DNA of 64,000 nt from an uncultured Collinsella sp. (lineage in GTDB: Bacteria > Actinomycetota > Coriobacteriia > Coriobacteriales > Coriobacteriaceae), in contig UQOY01000005.1 of NCBI GenBank assembly GCA_900542825.1, positions 62,001 to 126,000 on the forward strand. The letters run 5' to 3'. Position numbers and translations under genes: made by a program. Below are positions 37,120 through 44,506 of the stretch, in pieces. A model generated the notes under the pieces. That model saw only the letters and a list, made by a program, of their open reading frames with translations, was not told the origin of the DNA and searched no databases. Each line of letters begins with the position of its first letter. Within the stretch, counting starts at the first letter, position 1.

Positions 37120-37308
37120 TTAGGAGCGCGCAACCTTGCCGGACTTGAGGCAGGTGGAGCAAACGTTCATCTTGCGACGGTGACCATCGACGACGACGTA
37201 GACGCGCTGGATGTTGGGGCGGAACTTACGGTTGGTGACGCGGTGAGAGTGGCTGATGGAGCGACCGGCAACGGGGTGCTTACCGCAAACTTCGCAAACT
37301 TTGGACAT
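37120..37308 (-). CDS. rpmB: 50S ribosomal protein L28
   Basis: 62 residues. It begins MSKVCEVCGKHPVAG and has RSISHSHRVTNRKFRPNIQ and the second Cys pair VCSTCLKSGKV, so it is the zinc-binding (four-Cys) form of L28. ATG at 37308 has GGAGGGTCAGTT upstream on the minus strand. The frame is open for 16 more codons upstream, but they lack family similarity and lie before the ribosome-binding site. Confidence 0.97.
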   Translation of the reverse strand: MSKVCEVCGKHPVAGRSISHSHRVTNRKFRPNIQRVYVVVDGHRRKMNVCSTCLKSGKVARS

Positions 37309-37362
37309 AACTGACCCTCCTTGGGCGACAAACGAACATGTCGCGTTAACAAACAATCCTGA

Positions 37363-37368
37363 ACTATA
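37363..37368 (-). promoter_or_regulatory. Extended -10 promoter of rpmB
   Basis: On the minus strand TGCTATAGT is an extended -10 about 55 bases upstream of the start. The leader contains a 6-bp inverted repeat GCGACA / TGTCGC (37325-37344). Confidence 0.55.
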
Positions 37369-37508
37369 GCACAGAAGCAGTTCCCTGTGCGTAATCTACA
37401 CAGAGATATTTCTCTTTTGGCGATAGTGCCCACGCCACGGCCCTGGACGTAGATCCGATTTGCGTGCAGCAGAGGGGATTATGCCAGCTCGTGCGTACGT
37501 TTTCAAGC

Positions 37509-37542
37509 TCGTCCCACAAATATATTCGTCCCACAAATATAT
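37509..37542 (+). repeat. Tandem repeat, two exact 17-base units
   Basis: TCGTCCCACAAATATAT occurs twice with no spacer, in an AT-rich pocket of a GC-rich region, 235 bases upstream of pyrR. It may be paired regulator sites or an UP-like element; it is not a CRISPR because there is no spacer. Confidence 0.9.
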
Positions 37543-37616
37543 ATAGGTTTATTGAGCATTGGGCTCCGTTTGCGGATTGCTCTGTATTTATGCTCGCAAT
37601 TAAGTTCGAGGTTGGC

Positions 37617-37622
37617 TACACT
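37617..37622 (+). promoter_or_regulatory. Candidate -10 box of the pyr operon
   Basis: TACACT in the context TTGGCTACACTATCC. It sits just before the leader hairpins, so transcription would start near 37629 and include all of them. No clear -35. Confidence 0.4.
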
Positions 37623-37640
37623 ATCCCTTGACCATTAAAG

Positions 37641-37737
37641 GGGTACGAGATACCCACATGGAATTACATAGCTGCCAAAGAGCAGCCCTTCCTGTGGGTG
37701 TCTGGTCCGCTTTGAGCGGTCGGGCATCTATTTTTTT
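37641..37737 (+). promoter_or_regulatory. Attenuator leader of the pyr operon
   Basis: Three overlapping hairpins precede pyrR. A: GGGTA / TACCC (37641-37655, loop CGAGA). B: ACCCACA (37652-37658) with TGTGGGT (37693-37699), enclosing a small GCTGC / GCAGC hairpin. C: 37697-37711 with 37715-37728, one bulge and several wobbles, followed by TATTTTTTT, an intrinsic terminator. A and B share bases, as do B and C, so they are partly exclusive. With pyrR as first gene this fits PyrR/UMP-controlled attenuation. Confidence 0.7.
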
Positions 37738-37776
37738 GACTGTGTCAGCAGTCAAGACATGTGAGGAAGGAGATCG

Positions 37777-38361
37777 ATGGGCACGACTTCCCCCAAGGCG
37801 GTCATCATGGACGAGACCGCCGTCAATCGAGCGATGACCCGCATCGCGCACGAGATTCTCGAGCGCAACGAGGGCTGTGAAGACCTCGCTCTGGTCGGCA
37901 TCGTCACGCGCGGCGACCTTCTGGCAAAGAAACTCGCCGAGGAGATCAAGGAGATCGAGGGCGTCGACGTTCCGCTCGGCAGCCTCGACATCAGCTTCTA
38001 CCGCGATGACTACGCTACCAATTTCGCTCCCGCGATCCACGCCACCAACATTCCCTTTAGCGTCGACGGCAAACGCGTCGTGCTGGTGGACGACATCCTG
38101 TATACGGGCCGTACCATTCGCGCCGCTCTCGACGCCGTCATGGATCTGGGCCGTCCGAGTCGTATTGAGCTGGCGGTCCTCGTTGACCGCGGCCACCGTG
38201 AGCTCCCCATCTCGCCGGACTTTGTCGGCAAGAACGTTCCCTCGTCGCATGAGGAGAACGTGCACCTATATATGAAGGAAGTCGACGGCCACACCGCCGT
38301 CGAGATTAACGACGTCGCGCCGGGTTCCCACGTGGGCTCCGCGCCGCTGGGAGGTGAGTAG
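37777..38361 (+). CDS. pyrR: PyrR: pyr operon RNA-binding regulator and uracil phosphoribosyltransferase
   Basis: PyrR binds UMP and pyr mRNA to promote termination in the leader, and also has uracil phosphoribosyltransferase activity. The PRPP-binding motif VVLVDDILYTGRTIRAALDA is at about residues 103-122, with the family's LALVGIVTRGDLLAKKL and LDISFYRDDY. Length is 194 residues. ATG 37777 has AAGGAG 5 bases upstream. The terminator hairpin 40 bases upstream is the probable target. Confidence 0.95.
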   Translation: MGTTSPKAVIMDETAVNRAMTRIAHEILERNEGCEDLALVGIVTRGDLLAKKLAEEIKEIEGVDVPLGSLDISFYRDDYATNFAPAIHATNIPFSVDGKRVVLVDDILYTGRTIRAALDAVMDLGRPSRIELAVLVDRGHRELPISPDFVGKNVPSSHEENVHLYMKEVDGHTAVEINDVAPGSHVGSAPLGGE

Positions 38362-38365
38362 TACC

Positions 38366-39310
38366 GTGGCGTTCAACCATAAGCACCTGATCGACATTAC
38401 CGAGTACTCCGAAGAGGACATCAAGCTCATCCTCGAGACCGCCAAGGCGTTCTCCGAGGTCAACGAGCGTGCGATCAAGAAGGTCCCCACGCTCAAGGGC
38501 AAGACCATCGTCAACATGTTCAACGAGCCCTCGACGCGCACCCGCAGCTCCTTCGAGCTCGCCGAGAAGCGTCTTTCGGCCGACAGCCTTAACTTTGGCG
38601 GCTCCTCGACCTCCACGGTCAAGGGCGAGAGCCTCGTCGATACTGTCGAGACCCTCAACGCTTACAAGATCGACTGCATCGTCGTGCGCGATAAGCACGC
38701 CGGCGCGCCCTACATCGTCACGCAGAACTCGCCTGCGAGCGTCATCTGCGCCGGCGACGGCAAGCATAACCACCCCACGCAGGCCCTGCTCGACCTGTAC
38801 ACCATCTGGGAGCACAAGGGTGACTTCCACGGTCTGAAGGTTGCCGTCGTCGGCGATATCGCCCACTCCCGCGTCTGCGGCTCGCTGATCCCCGCGTTGA
38901 AGATCATGGGCTGCGAGACCTACGCCGTCGCCCCCGGCACGCTGCTGCCGCCGGCGCCCGAGGTCCTGGGCTGCGACCACGTGACGAGCGACCTCGATTC
39001 CGTCCTGCCCGAGCTGGACGTCGTCTACATGCTGCGCGTGCAGCAGGAGCGCCTCGAGGGTGCCCCGTTCCCGACCATTCGCGAGTACCACAAGCTCTTC
39101 GGCCTGACCAAGGACCGCGAGAAGCTCATGAAGCCCGACGCGATCATCTGCCACCCGGGCCCCATCAACCGCGGCGTCGAGTTCGACTCCTATATGGCCG
39201 ACCACCCGCAACGCTCCGTCATCCTGGAGCAGGTCTACGCCGGTATCTGCGTGCGTATGGCTATCCTGTATCTGCTGCTTGGAGGTGCCGATAATGGCCT
39301 TGCTTCTTAA
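38366..39310 (+). CDS. pyrB: Aspartate carbamoyltransferase catalytic subunit
   Basis: Condenses carbamoyl phosphate with aspartate. Carbamoyl-phosphate motif STRTRSSFE is at about residue 56 (usual form STRTRTSFE), HPTQALLDLYT binds the substrate, and RVQQERL and CHPGPINRGVE are in the aspartate domain. It is 314 residues from GTG 38366, with GGGAGGTGAG upstream. GTG 38354 would overlap pyrR and lies inside that site. No pyrI follows, so an unregulated trimer is expected. Confidence 0.96.
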   Translation: MAFNHKHLIDITEYSEEDIKLILETAKAFSEVNERAIKKVPTLKGKTIVNMFNEPSTRTRSSFELAEKRLSADSLNFGGSSTSTVKGESLVDTVETLNAYKIDCIVVRDKHAGAPYIVTQNSPASVICAGDGKHNHPTQALLDLYTIWEHKGDFHGLKVAVVGDIAHSRVCGSLIPALKIMGCETYAVAPGTLLPPAPEVLGCDHVTSDLDSVLPELDVVYMLRVQQERLEGAPFPTIREYHKLFGLTKDREKLMKPDAIICHPGPINRGVEFDSYMADHPQRSVILEQVYAGICVRMAILYLLLGGADNGLAS

Positions 39311-40583
39311 GAATGCCCACGTCGTCGACCCGTCCGTCGAGCTTGACGGTGTCGTTGACGTCCTGATTGACGGCGACAAGATCGCCGAGGTCGGCGAGAA
39401 TCTCGCCGTCGAGGGAGCCGAGGTCCGCGACCTTTCCGGCAAGTACCTCGTCCCCGGCCTGGTGGATATGCACGTTCACCTTCGCGAGCCCGGCTACGAG
39501 GTCAAAGAGGACATCGAGAGCGGCACCCGCGCAGCTGCCAAGGGCGGCTTTACCGGCGTGTGCGCCATGCCCAACACCGATCCCGTCACCGATAACGGCA
39601 CCGTCGTGGAGTTCGTCAAGTCCCGCGCTGCCGAGGTCGGTCACTGCCGCGTCTATCCGTCGGGCGCCATGACCCGCGGTCTTAAGGGCGAGGCCATGTC
39701 CGAGATGGGCGATATGGTCGCCCACGGCGCCGTCGCTTTCACCGACGACGGTCGCGGCGTGCAGGGCGCGGGCATGCTCCGTCGCTGCATGGACTACGGC
39801 AAGATGTTCGGCAAGGTCTTTATGAGCCACTGCCAGGACGAGGACCTGGTCGGCCACGGCCAGATCAACGAGGGCAAGGTCTCGACCCGTCTAGCTCTCG
39901 AGGGCTGGCCGGCTGCCGGCGAGGAGCTCCAGATCGCCCGCGACATCGAGATCGCCAAGCTGACCGGTGCCAAGCTGCACATCCAGCACATCTCCACCGC
40001 CCACGGCCTGGAGATCGTGCGTGCCGGTAAGGCCGCTGGCGTTCAGGTTACCTGCGAGGCCACCCCGCACCACATGTTCCTGACCGAGAACGACCTGGAC
40101 GAGACCTACAACACCTCGCTCAAGGTCAACCCGCCGCTGCGCACCGAGGAGGATGCCGAGGCCATCCGTCAGGGCGTCATCGACGGCACCGTCGACGTTA
40201 TCGTCACCGATCACGCTCCCCACACCCCGTGGGAGAAGGCCCGCGAGTTCGAGCTCGCGCCCTTTGGCATGATCGGCCTCGAGACCTCGCTGTCGCTTGT
40301 GCTCACCGAGCTGGTCAACACGGGCAAGATGAGCATGGGCCGCATGGTCGAGCTCATGGCCATCAAGCCGCGTGAGATCCTGGGCCTCGATCAGGTTCAG
40401 GTCAAGGCGGGCTCCGTTGCCGACCTGACCGTGTTCGACGCGTCCGCCACCTGGACGGTCGGCGAGGACGGTTACGAGTCGCGCGCCGAGAACTCCGGTT
40501 TCGCCGGCCGCACGCTCGCCGGTCGTGCCACCGATGTGTTTGTCGGCGGTAAGCAGACGCTCGCCGACGGCTGCATCTGCTAG
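39294..40583 (+). CDS. pyrC: Dihydroorotase (type I)
   Basis: Zinc amidohydrolase that closes carbamoyl aspartate to dihydroorotate. Metal-binding DMHVHLREPGYE is at about residues 58-69. KGGFTGVCAMPNTDP, the later LHIQHISTAHG, CEATPHHMFLTE and VTDHAPHTPWEK complete the active site. Length is 429 residues. ATG 39294 overlaps pyrB by 17 bases with GGAGGTG upstream. Confidence 0.96.
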   Translation: MALLLKNAHVVDPSVELDGVVDVLIDGDKIAEVGENLAVEGAEVRDLSGKYLVPGLVDMHVHLREPGYEVKEDIESGTRAAAKGGFTGVCAMPNTDPVTDNGTVVEFVKSRAAEVGHCRVYPSGAMTRGLKGEAMSEMGDMVAHGAVAFTDDGRGVQGAGMLRRCMDYGKMFGKVFMSHCQDEDLVGHGQINEGKVSTRLALEGWPAAGEELQIARDIEIAKLTGAKLHIQHISTAHGLEIVRAGKAAGVQVTCEATPHHMFLTENDLDETYNTSLKVNPPLRTEEDAEAIRQGVIDGTVDVIVTDHAPHTPWEKAREFELAPFGMIGLETSLSLVLTELVNTGKMSMGRMVELMAIKPREILGLDQVQVKAGSVADLTVFDASATWTVGEDGYESRAENSGFAGRTLAGRATDVFVGGKQTLADGCIC

Positions 40584-40603
40584 CATAACCTTATCGCTTT
40601 TGT

Positions 40604-40660
40604 GCGCGGTGCCCTTGCGGTGCCGCGCTTTCTGTTCGTTTTGACCATGCAACCGCATGG
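40604..40660 (+). promoter_or_regulatory. Two hairpins between pyrC and pyrK
   Basis: A 10-bp stem (40604-40613 with 40619-40628, two wobbles) is followed by TTTCTGTTCGTTTTG. Then a 6-bp stem CCATGC / GCATGG (40645-40660) ends 6 bases before the pyrK ribosome-binding site. It may be an internal attenuator or an RNA-processing site in the otherwise overlapping operon. Confidence 0.4.
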
Positions 40661-40675
40661 GGGATTGGAGCGTCT

Positions 40676-41467
40676 ATGCCCACACCTTCCACTGCACGCA
40701 TGCACGACTTCGAGGTCGTCTCGAACCAGGAGATCGCCGACGGCATCTTCTCGCTCGTCATTTCGGCCCCCAAGCTTGCAAGTGCGCTCAAGCCCGGTCA
40801 GTTTGTGAACATTGCCGTGCCCGGCGATGCGTCCTCGCTGCTTCGCGTGCCCCTGAGCTTCTATCGCGCCGACGCCCAGGACGGCACCGTCGAGCTGTGG
40901 TATGCCGTCGTGGGCGACGACACCCGTCGTCTGTCACAGATGGCCCCCGGCTCCACCTCTAATCTGCTGGGCCCTGGCGGCCGCGGCTGGCATGTGCCCG
41001 AGGGCACCAGGAAGGCGCTGCTCGTGGCGGGCGGCATTGGTGTTCCGCCCGTGCTGTGCCTTGCCGGCAAGCTTGCCGAGCAGGGTGTGGCCGTTGACGT
41101 GTGCCTGGGCTTTGGCACCGCGTCCAAGGCCGTGGGCATCGATGAGTTCCGTGCTCTGTGCGACACGGTCAATGTGTGCACCGACGACGGTTCGCTCGGC
41201 ACGCACGGTTTCTGCACCGATCCTGCCGCCGAGTTGCTCGGTGAGGGCGGCTACGACTACGTCGCCAGCTGCGGTCCCGCCGTCATGATGAAGAAGGTCG
41301 CCGCCGCTGCCGCCGAGGCCGGCGCGTACTGCGAGGTGTCGCTCGAGCGCATGATGAGCTGTGGCTTTGGCGCCTGCAACACCTGCAATGTCGAGACAGT
41401 CGACGGTATGAAGGGCGCCTGCATGTGCGGCCCCGTGTTCGATGCTTCCAAGGTGGTGGTCTTCTAG
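40676..41467 (+). CDS. pyrK: Dihydroorotate dehydrogenase electron-transfer subunit PyrK
   Basis: FAD and 2Fe-2S subunit passing electrons from PyrD to NAD. The FAD-binding half has PGQFVNIAVPG and RVPLSFY; the NAD-binding half has LLVAGGIGVPPVLCLA. The C-terminal cluster Cys lie in SCGFGACNTCNV and GACMCGP (about 228-253). Length is 263 residues. It overlaps pyrD by 1 base (TAGTG), consistent with a 1:1 complex. Confidence 0.95.
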   Translation: MPTPSTARMHDFEVVSNQEIADGIFSLVISAPKLASALKPGQFVNIAVPGDASSLLRVPLSFYRADAQDGTVELWYAVVGDDTRRLSQMAPGSTSNLLGPGGRGWHVPEGTRKALLVAGGIGVPPVLCLAGKLAEQGVAVDVCLGFGTASKAVGIDEFRALCDTVNVCTDDGSLGTHGFCTDPAAELLGEGGYDYVASCGPAVMMKKVAAAAAEAGAYCEVSLERMMSCGFGACNTCNVETVDGMKGACMCGPVFDASKVVVF

Positions 41468-42390
41468 TGGGTACCGTGAACATGGCCGTCGATTTCGGCG
41501 GCGTCAAGATGCAGAACCCCATCAACACCGCAGCCGGTACCTTTGGCTACGGATGGCAGTTCCAAAACTTCTTTGATGTCTCCCAGCTGGGCGCCATCAC
41601 CACCAAGGGTTGTGCTGCCGAGCCCTGGCCCGGCAACCCCGCGCCTCGCATGGCCGAGATCCCGGGCGGCATGATCAACTCCGTGGGCCTTCAGAACCCC
41701 GGCGTGTCTGCCTTTGCCCGTGAGTCCGGTCCGTGGCTCGAGCAGCTCTCCAAGGACGGTTGCCAGGTCATCTGCCAGGTCGCCGGTCATTCCGTCGAGG
41801 AGTTTGTCCGCGCGCTCGAGATGTATGTCGAGCTGTGCCCCTGGGCTGCAGGCTACGAGATCAACGTGAGCTGCCCCAATATTGCCGCCGGCGGTGCCGC
41901 CATGGGCTCCTCGCCCGAGGGCGCCTCTGCCGTTATGGCTGCCTGCCGTAAGGTGACCGATAAGCCGCTGTTCGTAAAGATGGCTCCGGTTAACGTCGCC
42001 GAGATTGCCAAGGCACTCGAGGCCGCGGGAGCCGACGGCCTTTCGGTCATCAACTCCATCCAGGGCATGGCCATCGACGTTCATACCCGCAAGTCCCGCG
42101 TGGCCAAGCCCAAGGGCGGCCTTTCGGGCCCGCTGTGCCACCACATCGCCGTTCGCATGGTCTGGGAGGTCGCCCAGGCTGTCGATATCCCCATCAACGG
42201 TGTCGGCGGCGTCATGACGGGCGAAGATGCGGCCGAGTTTATCCTGGCTGGCGCTACCTGCGTGTCGGTCGGCATGGCCAACTTTGTCGATCCGTGCGCC
42301 TCGATTAAGATCGCGCGCGAGCTCGAGGCCTGGGCAGAGTCTCAGGGCGTGAAGGACATCAACGAACTGGTAGGTGCTTTCGAATGCTAG
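41467..42390 (+). CDS. pyrD: Dihydroorotate dehydrogenase, class 1B catalytic subunit
   Basis: FMN enzyme oxidising dihydroorotate to orotate, working with PyrK. KMQNPINTAAGTFGYG, the active-site loop EINVSCPNIAAGG with the catalytic Cys, PLFVKMAPVNVAEIA and the FMN-phosphate region NGVGGVMTGEDAAEFILAGA (exactly 20 residues) are present. It is 307 residues from GTG 41467; GTG 41476 and ATG 41482 are alternatives. It overlaps pyrF by 7 bases. Confidence 0.95.
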   Translation: MGTVNMAVDFGGVKMQNPINTAAGTFGYGWQFQNFFDVSQLGAITTKGCAAEPWPGNPAPRMAEIPGGMINSVGLQNPGVSAFARESGPWLEQLSKDGCQVICQVAGHSVEEFVRALEMYVELCPWAAGYEINVSCPNIAAGGAAMGSSPEGASAVMAACRKVTDKPLFVKMAPVNVAEIAKALEAAGADGLSVINSIQGMAIDVHTRKSRVAKPKGGLSGPLCHHIAVRMVWEVAQAVDIPINGVGGVMTGEDAAEFILAGATCVSVGMANFVDPCASIKIARELEAWAESQGVKDINELVGAFEC

Positions 42391-43100
42391 AGACCGATGC
42401 CCGCGACCGCGTTATCGTCGCCCTCGACTGCGACCGTGAGCGTGCGCTCGAGCTCGCCCACGAGCTTTCTGGTCATGCCGCTTGGCTTAAGGTCGGCATG
42501 ACGCTCTATTACGCTGAGGGCCCCGAGATCGTCAAGACGTTCAAGGACCTGGGCTTTAAGGTTTTCCTCGACCTCAAGTTCCACGACATTCCGCATCAGG
42601 TGCGCGGCGCCGCCCGTTCGGCCTCGCTCGCCGGTGCCGACCTGCTCTCGGTCCATGGTTTGGGTTCTGGTGCCATGCTCGCTGCATGCCGCGAGGGTGC
42701 TGAGGAGGCGCGCGAGGACCGCGCCAAGCTTGTCGCCATCACCGTGCTCACGAGCATGAACCAGGATTCGCTGACCGAGATCGGTGTCGAGTCGCCCGTG
42801 GCCGAGGAGGCCGCCCGCCTGGCAAAGCTTGCCCAGGTCAACGGCATCGACGGTATCGTGTGCTCGCCGATGGAGGCCCATGACATGCGCGAGCTGCTCG
42901 GCCCCGACGCGCTGATCGTGACTCCGGGCGTGCGTCCGGTGGGTGCCGCCCTGGGTGATCAATCCCGCGTGGCGACGCCCTCCCAGGCTATCGAGCGCGG
43001 TGCGAGCCACATCGTGGTTGGTCGACCCATCACCGGTGCCGATGACCCGGTTGCCGCATTTGACGCCATCGTTGCCGAGCTGGTCGAACACGTCGCCTAA
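42384..43100 (+). CDS. pyrF: Orotidine 5'-phosphate decarboxylase
   Basis: Final step to UMP. The catalytic Asp-Lys-x-x-Asp array is DLKFHDIPHQV at about residues 63-73, and VTPGVRPVGAALGDQSRVATP and ASHIVVGRPITGADDP close the barrel (each seen in short pieces: TPGVRP, VVGRPIT). Length is 238 residues, the short class I form. It is the last gene of the operon; pyrE and carAB are not in this window. No clear terminator follows. Confidence 0.96.
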   Translation: MLETDARDRVIVALDCDRERALELAHELSGHAAWLKVGMTLYYAEGPEIVKTFKDLGFKVFLDLKFHDIPHQVRGAARSASLAGADLLSVHGLGSGAMLAACREGAEEAREDRAKLVAITVLTSMNQDSLTEIGVESPVAEEAARLAKLAQVNGIDGIVCSPMEAHDMRELLGPDALIVTPGVRPVGAALGDQSRVATPSQAIERGASHIVVGRPITGADDPVAAFDAIVAELVEHVA

Positions 43101-43145
43101 AAGATTCCCTCAAGTCACCACTTTTGGGTCTCATTAGCACAAATT

Positions 43146-43239
43146 AGCCCCTGTGCCTGCGAAAACTTTGCCATCCTTTGTGTGGAATCGCAGGTCAGGG
43201 GCTCAACTTTGACCTGCGTATATTGCACTTTTCGCAGGT
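43146..43239 (+). promoter_or_regulatory. Palindrome cluster upstream of mihF
   Basis: The 240-base gap before mihF holds a long imperfect palindrome: AGCCCCTG-TG-CCTGCGA (43146-43162) with TCGCAGG-T-CAGGGGCT (43188-43203). A second pair follows, ACCTGCG (43212-43218) and CGCAGGT (43233-43239). CCTGCG thus occurs four times in alternating orientation. It looks like an operator array; no T-run follows, so it is not a terminator. Confidence 0.5.
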
Positions 43240-43287
43240 ATCGTCTAACCTATGGTGCCGTCGATTGGGCATTTAGTGCGTTTGACG

Positions 43288-43296
43288 TGCTAAAAT
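43288..43296 (+). promoter_or_regulatory. Candidate extended -10 of mihF
   Basis: TGCTAAAAT resembles an extended -10 and lies 45 bases before the mihF start, downstream of the palindrome cluster. No good -35. Confidence 0.4.
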
Positions 43297-43340
43297 GCCA
43301 ATTATTGCATCAGATATAACCCAACTATTTGGAGGTTCGA

Positions 43341-43649
43341 ATGGCACTCCCTCAGCTTACCGACGAGCAGCGCAAGCAGGCTCTTGAGAAGGCTGCCGCA
43401 GCACGTCACGCCCGCGCTGAGCTTCGCGAGCAGATCAAGAAGGGCGAGAAGTCCCTCGAGTCCGTGCTCAACTCCGATGACCCCATCGCTTCCCGCATGA
43501 AGGTTTCCACCCTCATCGAGTCTCTCCCCGGTTATGGCAAGGCCAAGGCCGCCAAGATCATGGAAGAGCTCGGCATCTCCGCTACCCGTCGCGTCCAGGG
43601 CCTTGGCGTCCGTCAGCGCGAGCAGCTCCTCGAGCAGCTGACCAAATAA
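43341..43649 (+). CDS. mihF: Actinobacterial integration host factor (mIHF)
   Basis: Nucleoid protein that bends or stiffens DNA; essential in mycobacteria. 102 residues, with a basic helical N-terminal half and the helix-two-turn-helix region LIESLPGYGKAKAAKIMEEL at about 60-79, then ISATRRVQGLGVRQREQLLE (short form: RRVQGLGVRQ), the DNA-contact motif. ATG 43341 has GGAGG 5 bases upstream. mihF-gmk-rpoZ is the typical actinobacterial order and supports the phylum call. Confidence 0.95.
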   Translation: MALPQLTDEQRKQALEKAAAARHARAELREQIKKGEKSLESVLNSDDPIASRMKVSTLIESLPGYGKAKAAKIMEELGISATRRVQGLGVRQREQLLEQLTK

Positions 43650-44219
43650 GTGAGCGCTCAGGATTCAAAGCTCTTTGTGATTTCTGGACCGTCAGGTGCA
43701 GGCAAGGGCACGCTCGTCACGCGTGTGCGCGAGCGTCGCTCGAACCTGGGCCTGACGGTTTCGGCTACCACGCGAGCCCCACGCAAAGGCGAGGTCGATG
43801 GCGTCAACTACTTTTTCCTGACGCGCGAGGAGTTCGACCGCCGCGTGGCAAATGGCGAGTTTGTTGAGTGGGCTGAGGTCCACGGCAACTGCTACGGCAC
43901 GTTGGTGAGCGAGGTCACATCCAAGCTCGCCTCTGGTTCGTCTCTGATCTTGGAGATCGATGTCCAGGGTGCCCTGCAGGTCAAGGAGCGTTTCCCCGAG
44001 GCCGTGCTGATTTTTATCAAGCCGCCTTCGCTCGAGGTGCTTCGCGATCGCCTGGTCGGTCGCGGTACCGAGACACCCGAGACGATCGAGCTGCGTATGG
44101 CAAACGCCGCCCATGAACTTGCCCTTGCCGACCGCTACGACGAAGTCGTGGTGAATGACGATCTCGACCGCGCGACCGATGAGCTCGTTCGCGTTCTCGA
44201 TATGCATGAAAGGATCTGA
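43650..44219 (+). CDS. gmk: Guanylate kinase
   Basis: Phosphorylates GMP to GDP. The P-loop SGPSGAGKGTL is at about residues 12-22. GMP-binding TTRAPRKGEVDGVNYFF and LILEIDVQGALQV are conserved. Length is 189 residues. GTG 43650 immediately follows the mihF stop. Confidence 0.97.
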   Translation: MSAQDSKLFVISGPSGAGKGTLVTRVRERRSNLGLTVSATTRAPRKGEVDGVNYFFLTREEFDRRVANGEFVEWAEVHGNCYGTLVSEVTSKLASGSSLILEIDVQGALQVKERFPEAVLIFIKPPSLEVLRDRLVGRGTETPETIELRMANAAHELALADRYDEVVVNDDLDRATDELVRVLDMHERI

Positions 44220-44224
44220 GGTCC

Positions 44225-44506
44225 GTGTCCGTTGTAAAGCCTTGCATTGACGATCTTCTGGAGAAGACCGATCATAACCGCTTCCTGCTCGCCTCGCTTG
44301 CCTCCAAGCGCGCCTGCGACATTAACAGCATGCTGCGTGGCCAGCACAACCGCGTGCTCGCCGTCCAGGATGTCGACGACATCACCATTGCGCTCTCCGG
44401 CGCCGATACCATCTCGATGGCTATGGACGAGATTGTCGACGGCGATATCTCCTACGACGAGGCCCGTTACGAGAAGGCGCTCGGCCACAAGGGTGCTGAA
44501 GCCTAA
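44225..44506 (+). CDS. rpoZ: RNA polymerase omega subunit
   Basis: Small assembly subunit of RNA polymerase. The N-terminal CIDDLLEKTDHNRFLLASLA and KRACDINSML match omega (NRFLLxxxAxxRAxxI pattern). Length is 93 residues. The start is GTG 44225 with GAGG upstream. thiI begins directly after its stop. Confidence 0.92.
   Translation: MSVVKPCIDDLLEKTDHNRFLLASLASKRACDINSMLRGQHNRVLAVQDVDDITIALSGADTISMAMDEIVDGDISYDEARYEKALGHKGAEA

Noticed and set aside
37509..37542. CRISPR-like repeat
   Set aside because: Only two units, 17 bases, with no spacer and no cas genes nearby.
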